Under the pieces are notes generated by a model, which ran no database searches, was not told the origin of the DNA, and saw nothing but the letters and a program-made list of their open reading frames with translations. DNA of 64,000 bases, from positions 1-64,000 of the forward strand of contig NZ_JACVZE010000014.1 in assembly GCF_015461805.1 (NCBI RefSeq), read 5' to 3'. The position numbers and the translations under genes were made by a program. The DNA comes from Pseudomonas pisciculturae (GTDB lineage: Bacteria; Pseudomonadota; Gammaproteobacteria; Pseudomonadales; Pseudomonadaceae). How positions within the stretch are numbered: the stretch's first letter is position 1; every line of letters starts with the position of its first letter. Shown here piece after piece: positions 1-9,883 of this stretch.

Positions 1-1
1 G

Positions 2-1867
2 CATAATCTATTTTTGTCGGTCATTGGCGAGGTTATCCGCTGGCCAGCGCCTTGGGTGGTGGAGCAAGTGGGCGGCATTCTCGACCCGGACCTTACGGCG
101 ATTACCGTGCAGTTTCCTGCGCAGGCCATGTGGCGTCCTGAGGATCAGATCCAAGTCAACCTGTTGTACAGCGACGCCAGCAACACCATCGAATACAAAG
201 CCAGTGCACGGTTTGACAGCCTCCCCAACAACAACGGTACGTTATCGTTTGTGCTGACGGACGCCAATATCAAGCGGTTTGACGGGCTGCGCCTGGAGGT
301 GTTCTACGTGCTGCTGCGCAACGGGCAGGAATCACTGCGCGAAAGCTACCAAGTGGGCGAACCCAAACGTGACATGCCGGCGCCGCAGATCGAGAAGGAA
401 AACGGCGGCCAACTGGACCCGGGCGATGTGCCGGGTGGCGCCGAGGTGCTTGCCCCGTTCACCGGCACCTTGGTTGGCGACCGGATGACGCTGTTTTGGA
501 GTGGGCCGCTGGCCAGCACCCAGGTAGAAAAAGATGTGGTGCAAAGTGGCGCCCAGACCAAGTTTGTGGTGGCGCACGCCTTCATCGCGGCCAATCTGGG
601 CCACGAGGTACTTGCCTGGTACATCCTTCAACGCGGCACAGAAAGGCCACGTTACTCTGAAATCACGCCCGTGCTGATCGCCGAGGGCTTGGCAGACCTG
701 CCGCCACCGGACTTGATCCAAGCGGTCATTACCGGCCCAGGCACGGCGACGCTGGTCCCACTGGATGCCCTGAATGGCAGCAAATTACGGGTCAGTTATG
801 CCGGGATGCGTAACGACGACGAGATCAAAGCCTACGTGAGCGGCACGCCGGGTGACGGCTCGCCTGACATCCCCAGCAAGTGGGGCGATGCGGCCACGCA
901 GTGGGTAGAGTTTGATGTTTCCAGGGAGACGGTTGCGGCCAACATTGGCAATGCCAACCAGGCAGTGACGTTTAAGTACGTCGTCACGCGTGCTGGCAAA
1001 CCGAAGGATTCGCAAGTGCTGACGGTGACGGTATTGCCGATACCGCAGGATGAGTTGAATAAAACGATTATCCGCATCAACGAGGCGGACCCGCATACCC
1101 AGATATTGGATCTGACGAAAGTCACCGAGGGGGCGACGTCATATGTGGGTACCTGGCCGTTTATTACCGCGCCATGGCCTGTTTGGCTTCGGCTCATGGG
1201 CAAGAAAAATGGGGTGGATTATGCGCATACGCTCTATGACGGCAGTGCAGGGGCTTACGTCAATGCGGGCTGGGTCGCCAATGGTTACTTTGAATACCCC
1301 GTGCCTTACGAATACTTGAAAGAGCTGGATCATGGCTCAGAGTTGAGCATGGAGTTCAAGGCGGCGTTTAGTGGGAGTACGGTTGAGGCGGATGCAATTC
1401 TATTTCCAGTAACGTTTTATTCGATTGCCAATCAACCCAAGGTATCAATCACTTGGGACTTTAATGACAACACATTCCAAGGATGGCTTCCTCAAGGCGG
1501 TTATGCAGTGGACAACGACCTGAACGTCGCTGGCGGAGTAGTTAGGGCATTTACCAATGGGGGGCGAGAGTTTTATGGCCCGGTGATGATTTGCCCTGTT
1601 CAGGTCGTAGCAGGCCGTACTTACGACTTTGGTTTTTCTGCGCGTGCTCGTGGCCCAGGCACCAACTCATCAATTCTTGCACTGATCATCAACGGAGTAC
1701 CGATTGGCAACTATGTTGACACCAGAAATGAGTTTGCGTGGAAATACGGCTCCGGCGTATTCACCGCCACAGCCACACAAGGAGTAATACTGGGAATATA
1801 TAGCTATGTAAGCAGCGGCGCGGGTAATGACTTCGACATTGATGACATTTGGATGAAAGAGCGCTGA
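2..1867 (+). CDS. Large surface/repeat-type hypothetical protein, 5'-truncated by window edge
   Basis: The frame is open to the left edge, so the true start lies outside; a TTG at 14 is the first start-like codon but has no ribosome-binding site. The visible ~617 residues are acidic, rich in beta-strand-type segments and poor in cysteine. They read as two or three Ig-like modules (roughly residues 1-110, 130-240 and 240-345), each with proline/aspartate-rich joints. The last ~140 residues (from a WDFNDNTFQGW segment) look like a galactose-binding-type jelly roll. This fits large Pseudomonas proteins of unknown function made of repeated Ig-like units. No membrane anchor or catalytic motif is visible. 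A role at the cell surface is inference; the function is unknown. Confidence 0.75.
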   Translation, partial: HNLFLSVIGEVIRWPAPWVVEQVGGILDPDLTAITVQFPAQAMWRPEDQIQVNLLYSDASNTIEYKASARFDSLPNNNGTLSFVLTDANIKRFDGLRLEVFYVLLRNGQESLRESYQVGEPKRDMPAPQIEKENGGQLDPGDVPGGAEVLAPFTGTLVGDRMTLFWSGPLASTQVEKDVVQSGAQTKFVVAHAFIAANLGHEVLAWYILQRGTERPRYSEITPVLIAEGLADLPPPDLIQAVITGPGTATLVPLDALNGSKLRVSYAGMRNDDEIKAYVSGTPGDGSPDIPSKWGDAATQWVEFDVSRETVAANIGNANQAVTFKYVVTRAGKPKDSQVLTVTVLPIPQDELNKTIIRINEADPHTQILDLTKVTEGATSYVGTWPFITAPWPVWLRLMGKKNGVDYAHTLYDGSAGAYVNAGWVANGYFEYPVPYEYLKELDHGSELSMEFKAAFSGSTVEADAILFPVTFYSIANQPKVSITWDFNDNTFQGWLPQGGYAVDNDLNVAGGVVRAFTNGGREFYGPVMICPVQVVAGRTYDFGFSARARGPGTNSSILALIINGVPIGNYVDTRNEFAWKYGSGVFTATATQGVILGIYSYVSSGAGNDFDIDDIWMKER

Positions 1868-1997
1868 ACCAAACGCTCGCTTTATGGCTAAGAATGAAAT
1901 ATGCAGGGGATAGGTGTTTTTTATCTGCCCTACCCCGTTTAATCCCCTGTTAATCTACCCGACACAGCATCCTGGCACTGCCTTAGGAGCCTTGCCA

Positions 1998-3011
1998 ATG
2001 CGACTAACCCGCTCATTCTGGGCCTCGAACCTGCTGCTCATCTGCGCCCTTCCTGTATTCGCCGCGACCGAAAGCCCTACCTACGGCCCGGAACTGCAGG
2101 GTTTTCAATATCCCTACCCCGTTGAACATTTTCAGTTCCAATCCCAGGGCAAATCCCTGCAAATGGGCTACATGGACGTCCCAGCCAAGGGCAAGGCCAA
2201 CGGCCGCAGCGTCGTCTTGATGCACGGCAAAAACTTCTGCGGCGCCACTTGGGAAGGCTCGATCAAGGCCCTGAGTGAGGCGGGCTACCGTGTGATAGCC
2301 CCGGATCAGATTGGTTTCTGTTCATCCAGCAAGCCCGATCACTATCAATACAGCTTTCAGCAACTGGCACTGAACACCCACCAACTGCTGGAAAAACTCG
2401 GCGTTCAAAAGGCCACCCTCCTCGGCCACTCCACCGGCGGCATGCTCGCCACACGTTACGCACTGATGTACCCCGATCAAACCGAGCAGCTTGCCCTGGT
2501 CAACCCCATTGGCCTCGAAGACTGGAAGGCACTGGGCGTGCCGTCCCTCAGCGTCGACCAGTGGTATCAACGCGAGCTGAAGGTCAGCGCCGAGGGTATT
2601 CGCAAGTACCAACTCAACACCTATTACGTCGGGCGTTGGAAGCCCGAGTACGAGCGCTGGGTAGATATGTATGCAGGCCTGAGCAACGGCCCAGGGCATA
2701 CGCTGGTGGCATGGAACTCGGCGTTGATTTACGACATGATCTTCACCCAGCCGGTGTACTACGAGTTCAAAGACTTGCAGATGCCCACGCTCCTGCTGAT
2801 CGGCACGTCCGATAATACCGCCATCGGCAAGGATGTCGCACCGCCAGCGGTCAAGGCAAAGCTCGGTAACTATGCCGTGCTGGGCAAGCAAGTGGCCAAG
2901 CTGATCCCCCATGCCACCCTGGTGGAGTTCCCAGGTTTGGGGCACGCACCACAAATGGAAGAACCGGCCCAGTTCCATAAAGCGCTGTTGCAGGGTTTGA
3001 ACGCCCTTTAA
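1998..3011 (+). CDS. Exported alpha/beta-hydrolase
   Basis: Predicted 337-residue alpha/beta-hydrolase fold enzyme. The ATG at 1998 follows TAGGAG by 7 bases and gives a clean signal peptide (hydrophobic run at residues 9-22, likely cleavage after VFAA), so I prefer it to an ATG 28 codons upstream. The nucleophile elbow is GHSTGG with Ser145; an oxyanion HG pair lies at residues 76-77; acid and base are probably Asp in LLIGTSDNTA and His in GLGHAPQ. It would act in the periplasm or outside the cell on an ester- or amide-like substrate that cannot be named. It is followed after 25 bases by a hydroxyacid dehydrogenase gene, so the two may be co-transcribed. Confidence 0.88.
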   Translation: MRLTRSFWASNLLLICALPVFAATESPTYGPELQGFQYPYPVEHFQFQSQGKSLQMGYMDVPAKGKANGRSVVLMHGKNFCGATWEGSIKALSEAGYRVIAPDQIGFCSSSKPDHYQYSFQQLALNTHQLLEKLGVQKATLLGHSTGGMLATRYALMYPDQTEQLALVNPIGLEDWKALGVPSLSVDQWYQRELKVSAEGIRKYQLNTYYVGRWKPEYERWVDMYAGLSNGPGHTLVAWNSALIYDMIFTQPVYYEFKDLQMPTLLLIGTSDNTAIGKDVAPPAVKAKLGNYAVLGKQVAKLIPHATLVEFPGLGHAPQMEEPAQFHKALLQGLNAL

Positions 3012-3036
3012 TCCAACCTTTTCGAGGCACTCGTGC

Positions 3037-3990
3037 ATGTCGGTACAGATCGCAATCATTGATGATTGGCAGAATGTCGCCAGTGGTGTGGTGGATTGGT
3101 CGGCCCTTGAGGCAGTGGGCAGCGTGCATTTTCTGCACGACTACCCGGCCGATACTGCCGTGATGATCGAGCGATTGCGGGGGTTCGAGGTGATCTGCGT
3201 GATGCGCGAACGCTCCACCTTCGACAAAGCCCTGCTGCAAGGCCTGCCCAAGCTTAAATTGCTGGTGACCGGCGGCATGCGCAACGCCGCTATCGATATT
3301 GCCGCCGCCAAGGCACTAGGCATCACTGTGTGCGGCACCGACAGCTATAAACACGCGGCGCCGGAGTTGACCTGGGCGCTGATCATGGCCTCAACCCGTA
3401 ACCTGCTGGCCGAAGCCAATTCGCTGCGCGCCGGCGGGTGGCAGGTTGGTCTGGGAGGGGATCTGTACGGCAAGACGCTGGGAATCCTTGGCCTGGGCAG
3501 CATCGGCCAGAAGGTCGCGCAATTCGCTCAGGTGTTCGGCATGCGTGTAATTGCCTGGAGTGAAAACCTCACGCCGGAACGCGCAGCGCAATGCGGCGTG
3601 ACTTGGGTCAGCAAACAGGCGCTGTTTGAACAGGCCGACATTCTGACCGTGCACCTGGTACTCAGCGAACGCAGCCGTGGCTTGGTGGATGCCCAGGCGC
3701 TGAGTTGGATGAAACCGAGCGCGCGCTTGGTCAATACCGCCCGTGGGCCGATTGTGGATGAGCAGGCGTTGGTGGCTGCACTGGAAAGTGGCGCCCTCGC
3801 AGGGGCTGCACTGGATGTGTTCGCCGAAGAGCCATTGCCGGTGGATCACCCCCTGCGCCGCTTGCCCAATGTGCTGGCCACGCCCCATGTGGGGTATGTG
3901 AGTGAGCAGAATTACCGGCAGTTTTATCAGCAGATGATCGAAGACATCCAAGACTGGGCCAAAGGCGTACCCATCAGAGTGCTTGGCTGA
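3037..3990 (+). CDS. D-2-hydroxyacid dehydrogenase family protein
   Basis: A 317-residue NAD(P)-dependent oxidoreductase of the D-isomer-specific 2-hydroxyacid dehydrogenase family. The Rossmann motif GLGSIG is at residues 152-157. The catalytic set is visible: Arg236 in VNTARGPIV, Glu264/265 in FAEEPL and His284 in TPHVGY. Length and motif order match the family, which interconverts 2-keto acids and D-2-hydroxy acids in the cytoplasm. The substrate cannot be assigned from sequence. It may be co-transcribed with the upstream exported hydrolase, and the transcript probably ends in the REPIN that follows. Confidence 0.9.
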   Translation: MSVQIAIIDDWQNVASGVVDWSALEAVGSVHFLHDYPADTAVMIERLRGFEVICVMRERSTFDKALLQGLPKLKLLVTGGMRNAAIDIAAAKALGITVCGTDSYKHAAPELTWALIMASTRNLLAEANSLRAGGWQVGLGGDLYGKTLGILGLGSIGQKVAQFAQVFGMRVIAWSENLTPERAAQCGVTWVSKQALFEQADILTVHLVLSERSRGLVDAQALSWMKPSARLVNTARGPIVDEQALVAALESGALAGAALDVFAEEPLPVDHPLRRLPNVLATPHVGYVSEQNYRQFYQQMIEDIQDWAKGVPIRVLG

Positions 3991-4016
3991 CGCACCATGC
4001 GGGAGCACGCGCACCC

Positions 4017-4120
4017 TTGTGGCGAGGGAGCTTGCTCCCGTTGGGCTGCGCAGCAGACCCAATGTCAACCAAGAGCGGGGCCGCTGCGCGCCCCAACGGG
4101 AGCAAGCTCCCTCGCCACAA
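4017..4120. repeat. REPIN (paired inverted REP elements)
   Basis: Two arms of about 29 bases (4017-4045 and 4092-4120) are perfect reverse complements built on GAGGGAGCTTGCTCCCGTTG, separated by a short spacer. This is the REP doublet organisation typical of fluorescent pseudomonads. It lies 26 bases past a stop codon and could also act as a transcription terminator or mRNA-stabilising hairpin. Confidence 0.9.
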
Positions 4121-4374
4121 AAAGCCGACTTTCAAACGCTGTTTTGAAAGCTGCATAAGGTTACAAGTTTTTTGTCCTACAAAATCCTCTCACAAACCCT
4201 ACAGGCTCTAGGATCTGTCCTAGACTCATGACCGATGGGTCCGATCGAAAACAAAAACCCCGCAAAAAATCGAAACTTTCCAACTCTGCCGTAGGTCCAG
4301 TTTTAAGGTAAGGCGATTCATTGGCGTTCACCGCTGATGCCGTCTATCCAATCTTTTTTTGACATTCGTGCAAC

Positions 4375-4390
4375 TGGCATACGCCTTGCC
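4375..4390 (+). promoter_or_regulatory. Candidate sigma-54 promoter for the glgA-treZ operon
   Basis: TGGCAT-N5-TTGC at 4375-4389 fits the RpoN consensus TGGCAC-N5-TTGC with one mismatch, about 95 bases before the glgA start. A T-rich tract precedes it. The rest of the 3991-4483 gap holds the REPIN and no credible gene. Confidence 0.45.
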
Positions 4391-4483
4391 AGTTTGTACA
4401 GTGCTTGTGCGCCTGGCCGCAGGATGCGGTCATCGGAGCTAGTGGCAGCGGGCCATTAGCCGACCAACATGTGGGAGAGAACT

Positions 4484-6037
4484 ATGATCAGTGCCGCTGT
4501 AGATATTCAGGGAGAGCGTGTCAGTCAGGCGGTAGGGGGACCTTCATTGGTCGACCTGCCCAACACTGTGCGGCCGATCGTGAGTCAGAATCCCAATCGC
4601 AAGAAAGTCCTGTTTGTGACCTCCGAGTTTGCCGACCTGGTGAAAACCGGCGGCCTGGGGGATGTGTCTGCCGCCCTGCCCCGCGCCATGGCGCACCTGC
4701 ATGATGTTCGCGTGTTGATCCCCGGCTATCCGCAAGTGATGGAAAGCGACAACCCGATCCATATTGTCGGCGAACTGGGTGGCCACGCTGCGCTGCCGCC
4801 GTGCAAGATCGGGCGTATGGACCTCAAGGACGGCCTGGTCATCTATGTGTTGATCTGCCCCGAGCTCTACGAGCGTGAAGGTACGCCCTACGGCGCCAAC
4901 AATGGCCGCGACTGGCCAGACAACCATATTCGCTTCGCCCGCCTGGGCTTGGCCGCCGCCGACATGGCCGCCAACCTGGCGCAGATTCACTGGTGCCCAG
5001 ACCTAGTGCACGCCCATGACTGGCCCGCTGGCTTGGCCCCGGCCTATATGCACTGGCGTGGGTCACGTACCCCAACCCTGTTCACCATCCATAACCTGGC
5101 CTATCAGGGCGTGGTCAGCCTGGCTTCGACGCCGGAGCTGGGCATCCCGCCCCATGCCCTGCAACAGGAAGGCATGGAGTTCTACGGGAAGATGTCGTTC
5201 CTCAAGGCCGGCATGGCGTATTCCAGCCACATCACGACGGTGAGCGCCACCTACGCCCAGGAAATCACCACCCCGGAATTTGGCTGCGGTCTCGATGGCT
5301 TCCTCGCCAGCAAGACCCAGCAAGGTTTGCTCAGCGGTATTCCCAACGGTATCGATGAAAGCTGGGAAACCTCTACCGACACCCACCTGACTCACAACTT
5401 CAATATTGGCGACTGGGAAGGCAAGGCCATCAACGCCGCCCATGTACGTGAGTTGTTTGGCCTGCATGACTCCACAGGCCCGCTGTTCGCCGTGGTCTCG
5501 CGCTTGGTCTATCAGAAAGGCCTGGACCTTACCGAAGCTGTTGCCAGCTTTATCGTCGAAAATGGCGGGCAAATTGCGATTATCGGCCGTGGCGAGCCGG
5601 AAGAAGAACAAGCCATGCGTGAGCTGGCCCTGCGCTTTCCCGGCCAGGTCGGTGTACGCATCGGCTTCAATGAAACCGACGCCCGCCGCATGTTTGCCGG
5701 TAGCGACTTTTTGCTGATGCCTTCGCGCTACGAGCCGTGCGGCCTGAGCCAGATGTACGCGCAGCGCTTTGGCTCCTTACCGGTGGCACGCAATACCGGC
5801 GGTTTGGCAGACACCATCGAAAACGGCGTCACCGGCTTTCTGTTCAATGAATCCACGGTGCAAAGCTATGAAGAAGCCGTCAGCCGCGCCTTCAAGGTCT
5901 TCGCCTACCCAGGCCTGCTCAACGCCATGCGTTGCCGCGCCATGACCCAGCCTTTCAACTGGTGCCAGGCGGTAGAACCCTACGCCGAGCTGTATGAACA
6001 GTTGGTAGTGAAAGCCCAGGGGAAATCCGCTAAATAA
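4484..6037 (+). CDS. glgA: Glycogen synthase (ADP-glucose-dependent, GT5)
   Basis: Transfers glucose from ADP-glucose to the non-reducing end of an alpha-1,4-glucan. The 517-residue product has the GT5 N-terminal domain with KTGGLGDV (ADP-glucose binding) near residue 50 and the C-terminal signature PSRYEPCGLSQMYA with the conserved Glu. I chose ATG 4484, 5 bases after GGGAGAG, over an in-frame ATG at 4469 whose own upstream lacks a binding site. First gene of the alpha-glucan/trehalose operon; treZ starts 19 bases after its stop. Confidence 0.95.
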   Translation: MISAAVDIQGERVSQAVGGPSLVDLPNTVRPIVSQNPNRKKVLFVTSEFADLVKTGGLGDVSAALPRAMAHLHDVRVLIPGYPQVMESDNPIHIVGELGGHAALPPCKIGRMDLKDGLVIYVLICPELYEREGTPYGANNGRDWPDNHIRFARLGLAAADMAANLAQIHWCPDLVHAHDWPAGLAPAYMHWRGSRTPTLFTIHNLAYQGVVSLASTPELGIPPHALQQEGMEFYGKMSFLKAGMAYSSHITTVSATYAQEITTPEFGCGLDGFLASKTQQGLLSGIPNGIDESWETSTDTHLTHNFNIGDWEGKAINAAHVRELFGLHDSTGPLFAVVSRLVYQKGLDLTEAVASFIVENGGQIAIIGRGEPEEEQAMRELALRFPGQVGVRIGFNETDARRMFAGSDFLLMPSRYEPCGLSQMYAQRFGSLPVARNTGGLADTIENGVTGFLFNESTVQSYEEAVSRAFKVFAYPGLLNAMRCRAMTQPFNWCQAVEPYAELYEQLVVKAQGKSAK

Positions 6038-6056
6038 TCAAGGGAGGTCTCTATAG

Positions 6057-7802
6057 ATGCCGTTACGGACTCTGGAAACCTGGCCCCACGGCGCAATCAT
6101 GCTGGACGCGCAACACACGCGTTTTGCCTTGTGGGCGCCAGACGCGTTTTATGTCAGCGTTGAATTGGAAACCGGCAAGTCCGTCGCCATGCTGCCCCAG
6201 GCAGAAGGCTGGTTTGAAACCGAAATAGCGTGCCCGGCGGGCACGCGCTACCGCTTCAACATCGACGGGGAAAAAGATGTGCCAGACCCCGCGTCCCGGG
6301 CCCAAGCCTCGGACGTACATGGCTGGAGCCAGGTAGTCGACCCGCTCGCCTATCAGTGGCGGCACAGCCAGTGGCAAGGCCGCCCTTGGCACGAGGCGGT
6401 GATTTACGAAGTGCACGTCGGCGCGCTGGGCGGCTATGCCGGGGTGGAAAAACACCTGCCGCGCCTGGCCGAACTGGGCGTAACCGCCATTGAATTGATG
6501 CCGCTGGCGCAGTTCCCCGGCGAACGAAACTGGGGCTACGACGGCGTGTTGCCCTACGCGCCCCAAGCCTCCTACGGCACCCCCGAACAACTCAAACACC
6601 TGATCGACAGTGCCCACGAACACGGCCTGGCGGTGATGCTCGACGTGGTCTACAACCACTTCGGCCCCGACGGCAACTACCTTGGCCAATACGCCCAAGG
6701 CTTTTTTCGCGAAGACGTGCACACGCCCTGGGGCGCGGGCATCGACTTCGACCGCCGCGAAGTGCGGGACTTCTTTCTCGATAACGCCCTGATGTGGTTG
6801 CTCGAATACCGCTTCGACGGCCTGCGCCTCGACGCCGTGCACGCCATCGACAACCCCGGGTTCCTGAAGGAATTGGCCCAACGCGTTCGCCAGCAAACAG
6901 ACATCGGCCGTCACGTATGGCTGGTACTGGAGAACGAGTTCAACCAGGCCAACCTGCTGGAGCACGATTTTGATGCCCAGTGGAATGACGACGGCCACAA
7001 CGCCCTGCACGTGCTGCTCACTGGCGAGACGGATGCCTATTACAGTGACTTCGCCACTGACACCACCGCCAAACTTGCCCGTTGCCTGAGCGAAGGCTTT
7101 ATCTACCAGGGCGACACTACCCGCCATGGGCATACCCGCGGCGAGCCTAGCGCACACCTGCCGCCCAGCGCCTTTGTGTTGTTTTTGCAGAACCACGACC
7201 AAATCGGCAATCGCGCCCTGGGCGAACGCTTGCACCAACTGTGCTCACCCCAGGCACTCAAGGCCGCCACAGTATTGTTACTGATGTCGCCCATGATCCC
7301 GCTGATGTTCATGGGCGATGAAGTCAACGCCTGCGAGCCGTTTTTGTTCTTCACCGACCATCACGGCGAACTGGCGCAAGCGGTACGCGAAGGCCGGCGC
7401 AGTGAATTCGCTGACTTTGCCGCCTTCCACGATCCCGAGCGACGTGAACGCATCCCCGATCCGAATGCCCTGCCCACCTTCCAACAATCGGCGCCGTCGT
7501 TTGCCGACAACGAACACACTCAGCTATATCGCCAACTTTTGAGCCTGCGCCACCGCCACATCGTGCCGCATTTGCCTGCCAGCATGGCACTGGGCGCGCA
7601 GGTGCTGGCCGATGCAGCCGTGACGGCCCGATGGCGCTTGGGCGACGGCAGCCTATTGCAGATCGACCTCAACCTGAGCGGCGTTGCGCTGGACCATCCT
7701 GCGGCCGAGCATCTGTTATTCGAAACGCCTGCCAACCAGGGCACCCAGCTGCCGCCCTACAGCGCACGCGTTACCCTATCCCCTGTTGGAGAGCACCCTT
7801 GA
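6057..7802 (+). CDS. treZ: Malto-oligosyltrehalose trehalohydrolase
   Basis: GH13 enzyme that releases trehalose from maltooligosyl-trehalose made by TreY. 581 residues: an N-terminal carbohydrate-binding beta domain (about 1-100), then the catalytic barrel with DVVYNH (196-201), GLRLDAVH with nucleophile Asp259, LVLENEFN with acid Glu292, and LQNHDQIG with Asp381. A strong AGGGAGG precedes the ATG by 8 bases. Its TGA overlaps the TTG of malQ (TTGA), which indicates translational coupling. The mid-operon position beside malQ and treY supports the function. Confidence 0.96.
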   Translation: MPLRTLETWPHGAIMLDAQHTRFALWAPDAFYVSVELETGKSVAMLPQAEGWFETEIACPAGTRYRFNIDGEKDVPDPASRAQASDVHGWSQVVDPLAYQWRHSQWQGRPWHEAVIYEVHVGALGGYAGVEKHLPRLAELGVTAIELMPLAQFPGERNWGYDGVLPYAPQASYGTPEQLKHLIDSAHEHGLAVMLDVVYNHFGPDGNYLGQYAQGFFREDVHTPWGAGIDFDRREVRDFFLDNALMWLLEYRFDGLRLDAVHAIDNPGFLKELAQRVRQQTDIGRHVWLVLENEFNQANLLEHDFDAQWNDDGHNALHVLLTGETDAYYSDFATDTTAKLARCLSEGFIYQGDTTRHGHTRGEPSAHLPPSAFVLFLQNHDQIGNRALGERLHQLCSPQALKAATVLLLMSPMIPLMFMGDEVNACEPFLFFTDHHGELAQAVREGRRSEFADFAAFHDPERRERIPDPNALPTFQQSAPSFADNEHTQLYRQLLSLRHRHIVPHLPASMALGAQVLADAAVTARWRLGDGSLLQIDLNLSGVALDHPAAEHLLFETPANQGTQLPPYSARVTLSPVGEHP

Positions 7803-9883
7803 GCGATGCGAACCTGGAAATCCTCGCCAGCCGAGCCGGGCTGGCCGTCGATTGGATCGACGCAAACGGCCGCCCGCAACGCGTAACACCTGACGCCCTG
7901 CGCGCCGTCCTCAAAGGCTTGGGCCACCCCGCTGACAGCGACGCCGAGATCGACGCCAGCCTGCGCGAGCTGGAACACGTGCAACTGGATAAACAACTGC
8001 CGCCCCTGCTCACCATCGACAGCGGCGAGGGCCTTGACCTGGCCCGCTATTTCGAACCCGACACCCAATGCCGGGTCAGCCTCGAAAGCGGCGAAACCCT
8101 GGAGCTGCGGTTGGACGGCGACGGCGTACTGCCCGGCGTGATTGCCTTGGGTTATCACCAGGTGCATATCAACGACCAGACCTTCACCCTGGCCGTGGCC
8201 CCCACCCACTGCTACAGCGTGGCCGAAGCGGTCGACAGCCAACCCGCCCGCGCCTGGGGCCTCAGCGCGCAACTCTATGCGCTGCGCCGCCTGGGCGATG
8301 GCGGCTTCGGCGATACCCTGGCCTTGGAGCATCTGGTGCGCGCGGCGGCCGAACGCGGTGCCGATGCCCTGGCGATCAGCCCCATGCACGCCATGTTCAG
8401 CGCCGACACTGGGCGCTACAGCCCGTACTCGCCGTCCAGCCGGCTGTTTCTCAATAGCCTGTATGCCTCCCCCGGTTGCATCCTCGGCGAACGCGAAGTG
8501 CGCAACGTCATCGAGGCCATCGGGCTGACCGATGAGTTGCGCGCCCTAGAGCAAAACACCCTGATTGACTGGCCCGCCGCTGCCGACGCCAAGCAACGCC
8601 TGCTGCGCGCCTTGTATGAAGATTTCCGCCACGGCCAGCACCCGTTGCATGCCGACTTCCTCAGCTTCCGCCAAGCCGGTGGTGAAGCGCTGGAAAACCA
8701 CTGCCGCTTCGAAGCCGTGCAAACGCTGCGCGCCGGCGCTGGCGAGGATCTCGACTGGCGCCACTGGCCTGAAGAATGGCGCTCACCCCAGGGCCCGGCA
8801 CTCACCCGGTTTGCCGAAGAACACGCCGACGAAATCGGCTACTTTGCCTTCAGCCAATGGCTGATCGCCCGCTGCCTTGCGCGTGCGCAACAAGCCGCCC
8901 AAGGCAGCGGCATGGGCGTCGGCCTGATCGCCGACCTGGCCGTGGGCGCCGATGGCGGCGGCAGCCAGGCCTGGAGCCGTCAGGATGAATTGCTCGCCGA
9001 CCTCACCGTGGGCGCACCACCGGACATTCTCAACCGCGCTGGTCAAGGCTGGGGCATCTCCGCGTTTTCGCCCGAAGGCCTCAAGCGCAATGGCTTTCGC
9101 GCCTTTATCGAAATGCTGCGGGCTAACTTCGCCCATGCCGGCGGCTTGCGTATCGACCATGTGATGGGGCTGCAACGCCTGTGGGTGATCCCCATGGACG
9201 CCTCGCCCCGTGAAGGCGCGTACCTGTATTACCCGGTGGACGACCTGCTGCGCCTGCTCGCGTTGGAGTCCCACCGTCACCAAGCCATCGTCCTCGGTGA
9301 AGACTTGGGCACGGTGCCTGATGGCCTTCGGGAAAAACTGATTGGCCGCTCGATCCTCGGCATGCGCGTGCTGTTGTTCGAGCAAAACCACGAGGGCCAA
9401 TTCAAGCCGATTCTCGACTGGCCGGACAACGCCTTGGCCACCACCAGCACTCATGACCTGCCGACCCTCAACGGGTGGTGGCACAGCCGCGATATCGAAT
9501 GGAATATCCAGCTCGGCCTGATCGACGCCCCCACCGTGGAGCAATGGAGCGAACACCGCCTACGTGAACGCCAGGCCTTGCGCCAGGCGCTGAGCCAGGA
9601 CCCACAGAATTTCGTCGATGAGATCCGCAATGACACTGACCATATGATCGACGCCAGCGTACGTTACCTGGGCCATACCCGTGCACCGTTGGTGCTGCTG
9701 CCGTTGGAAGACGCCCTGGGCGTCGAAGAACAAGCCAACTTGCCGGGCACCACCGACACCCATCCCAACTGGCGGCGACGCCTGCCGGGTGAAGCCTCGG
9801 CCCTGCTCGATAACGACAGTGCCGCGCGCCGCCTGGAACTGCTGGCCGTTGCCCGTAATCAAGCCTATGAGCGTGACCGATGA
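7799..9883 (+). CDS. malQ: 4-alpha-glucanotransferase (amylomaltase, GH77)
   Basis: Disproportionating enzyme that moves alpha-1,4-glucan segments between chains, recycling short maltodextrins left by debranching. 694 residues from a TTG start at 7799 that overlaps the treZ stop and follows GGAG; the frame is open further upstream, but that part lies inside treZ. GH77 motifs in order: YSPYSPSSRLF (substrate loop), GLRIDHVMGL (nucleophile Asp), VLGEDLGTVP (acid Glu) and TSTHDLPTL (third carboxylate). The ATGA overlap with treY continues the coupled operon. Confidence 0.95.
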   Translation: MSDANLEILASRAGLAVDWIDANGRPQRVTPDALRAVLKGLGHPADSDAEIDASLRELEHVQLDKQLPPLLTIDSGEGLDLARYFEPDTQCRVSLESGETLELRLDGDGVLPGVIALGYHQVHINDQTFTLAVAPTHCYSVAEAVDSQPARAWGLSAQLYALRRLGDGGFGDTLALEHLVRAAAERGADALAISPMHAMFSADTGRYSPYSPSSRLFLNSLYASPGCILGEREVRNVIEAIGLTDELRALEQNTLIDWPAAADAKQRLLRALYEDFRHGQHPLHADFLSFRQAGGEALENHCRFEAVQTLRAGAGEDLDWRHWPEEWRSPQGPALTRFAEEHADEIGYFAFSQWLIARCLARAQQAAQGSGMGVGLIADLAVGADGGGSQAWSRQDELLADLTVGAPPDILNRAGQGWGISAFSPEGLKRNGFRAFIEMLRANFAHAGGLRIDHVMGLQRLWVIPMDASPREGAYLYYPVDDLLRLLALESHRHQAIVLGEDLGTVPDGLREKLIGRSILGMRVLLFEQNHEGQFKPILDWPDNALATTSTHDLPTLNGWWHSRDIEWNIQLGLIDAPTVEQWSEHRLRERQALRQALSQDPQNFVDEIRNDTDHMIDASVRYLGHTRAPLVLLPLEDALGVEEQANLPGTTDTHPNWRRRLPGEASALLDNDSAARRLELLAVARNQAYERDR

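Noticed and set aside
4359..4390. Sigma-70 promoter starting at TTGACA before glgA
   Set aside because: A good -35 hexamer but nothing like TATAAT at 16-18 bases; the overlapping RpoN-type match is better.
6063..7238. 391-codon minus-strand frame opposite treZ
   Set aside because: Mirror of treZ codon structure; no domain, no start signal.
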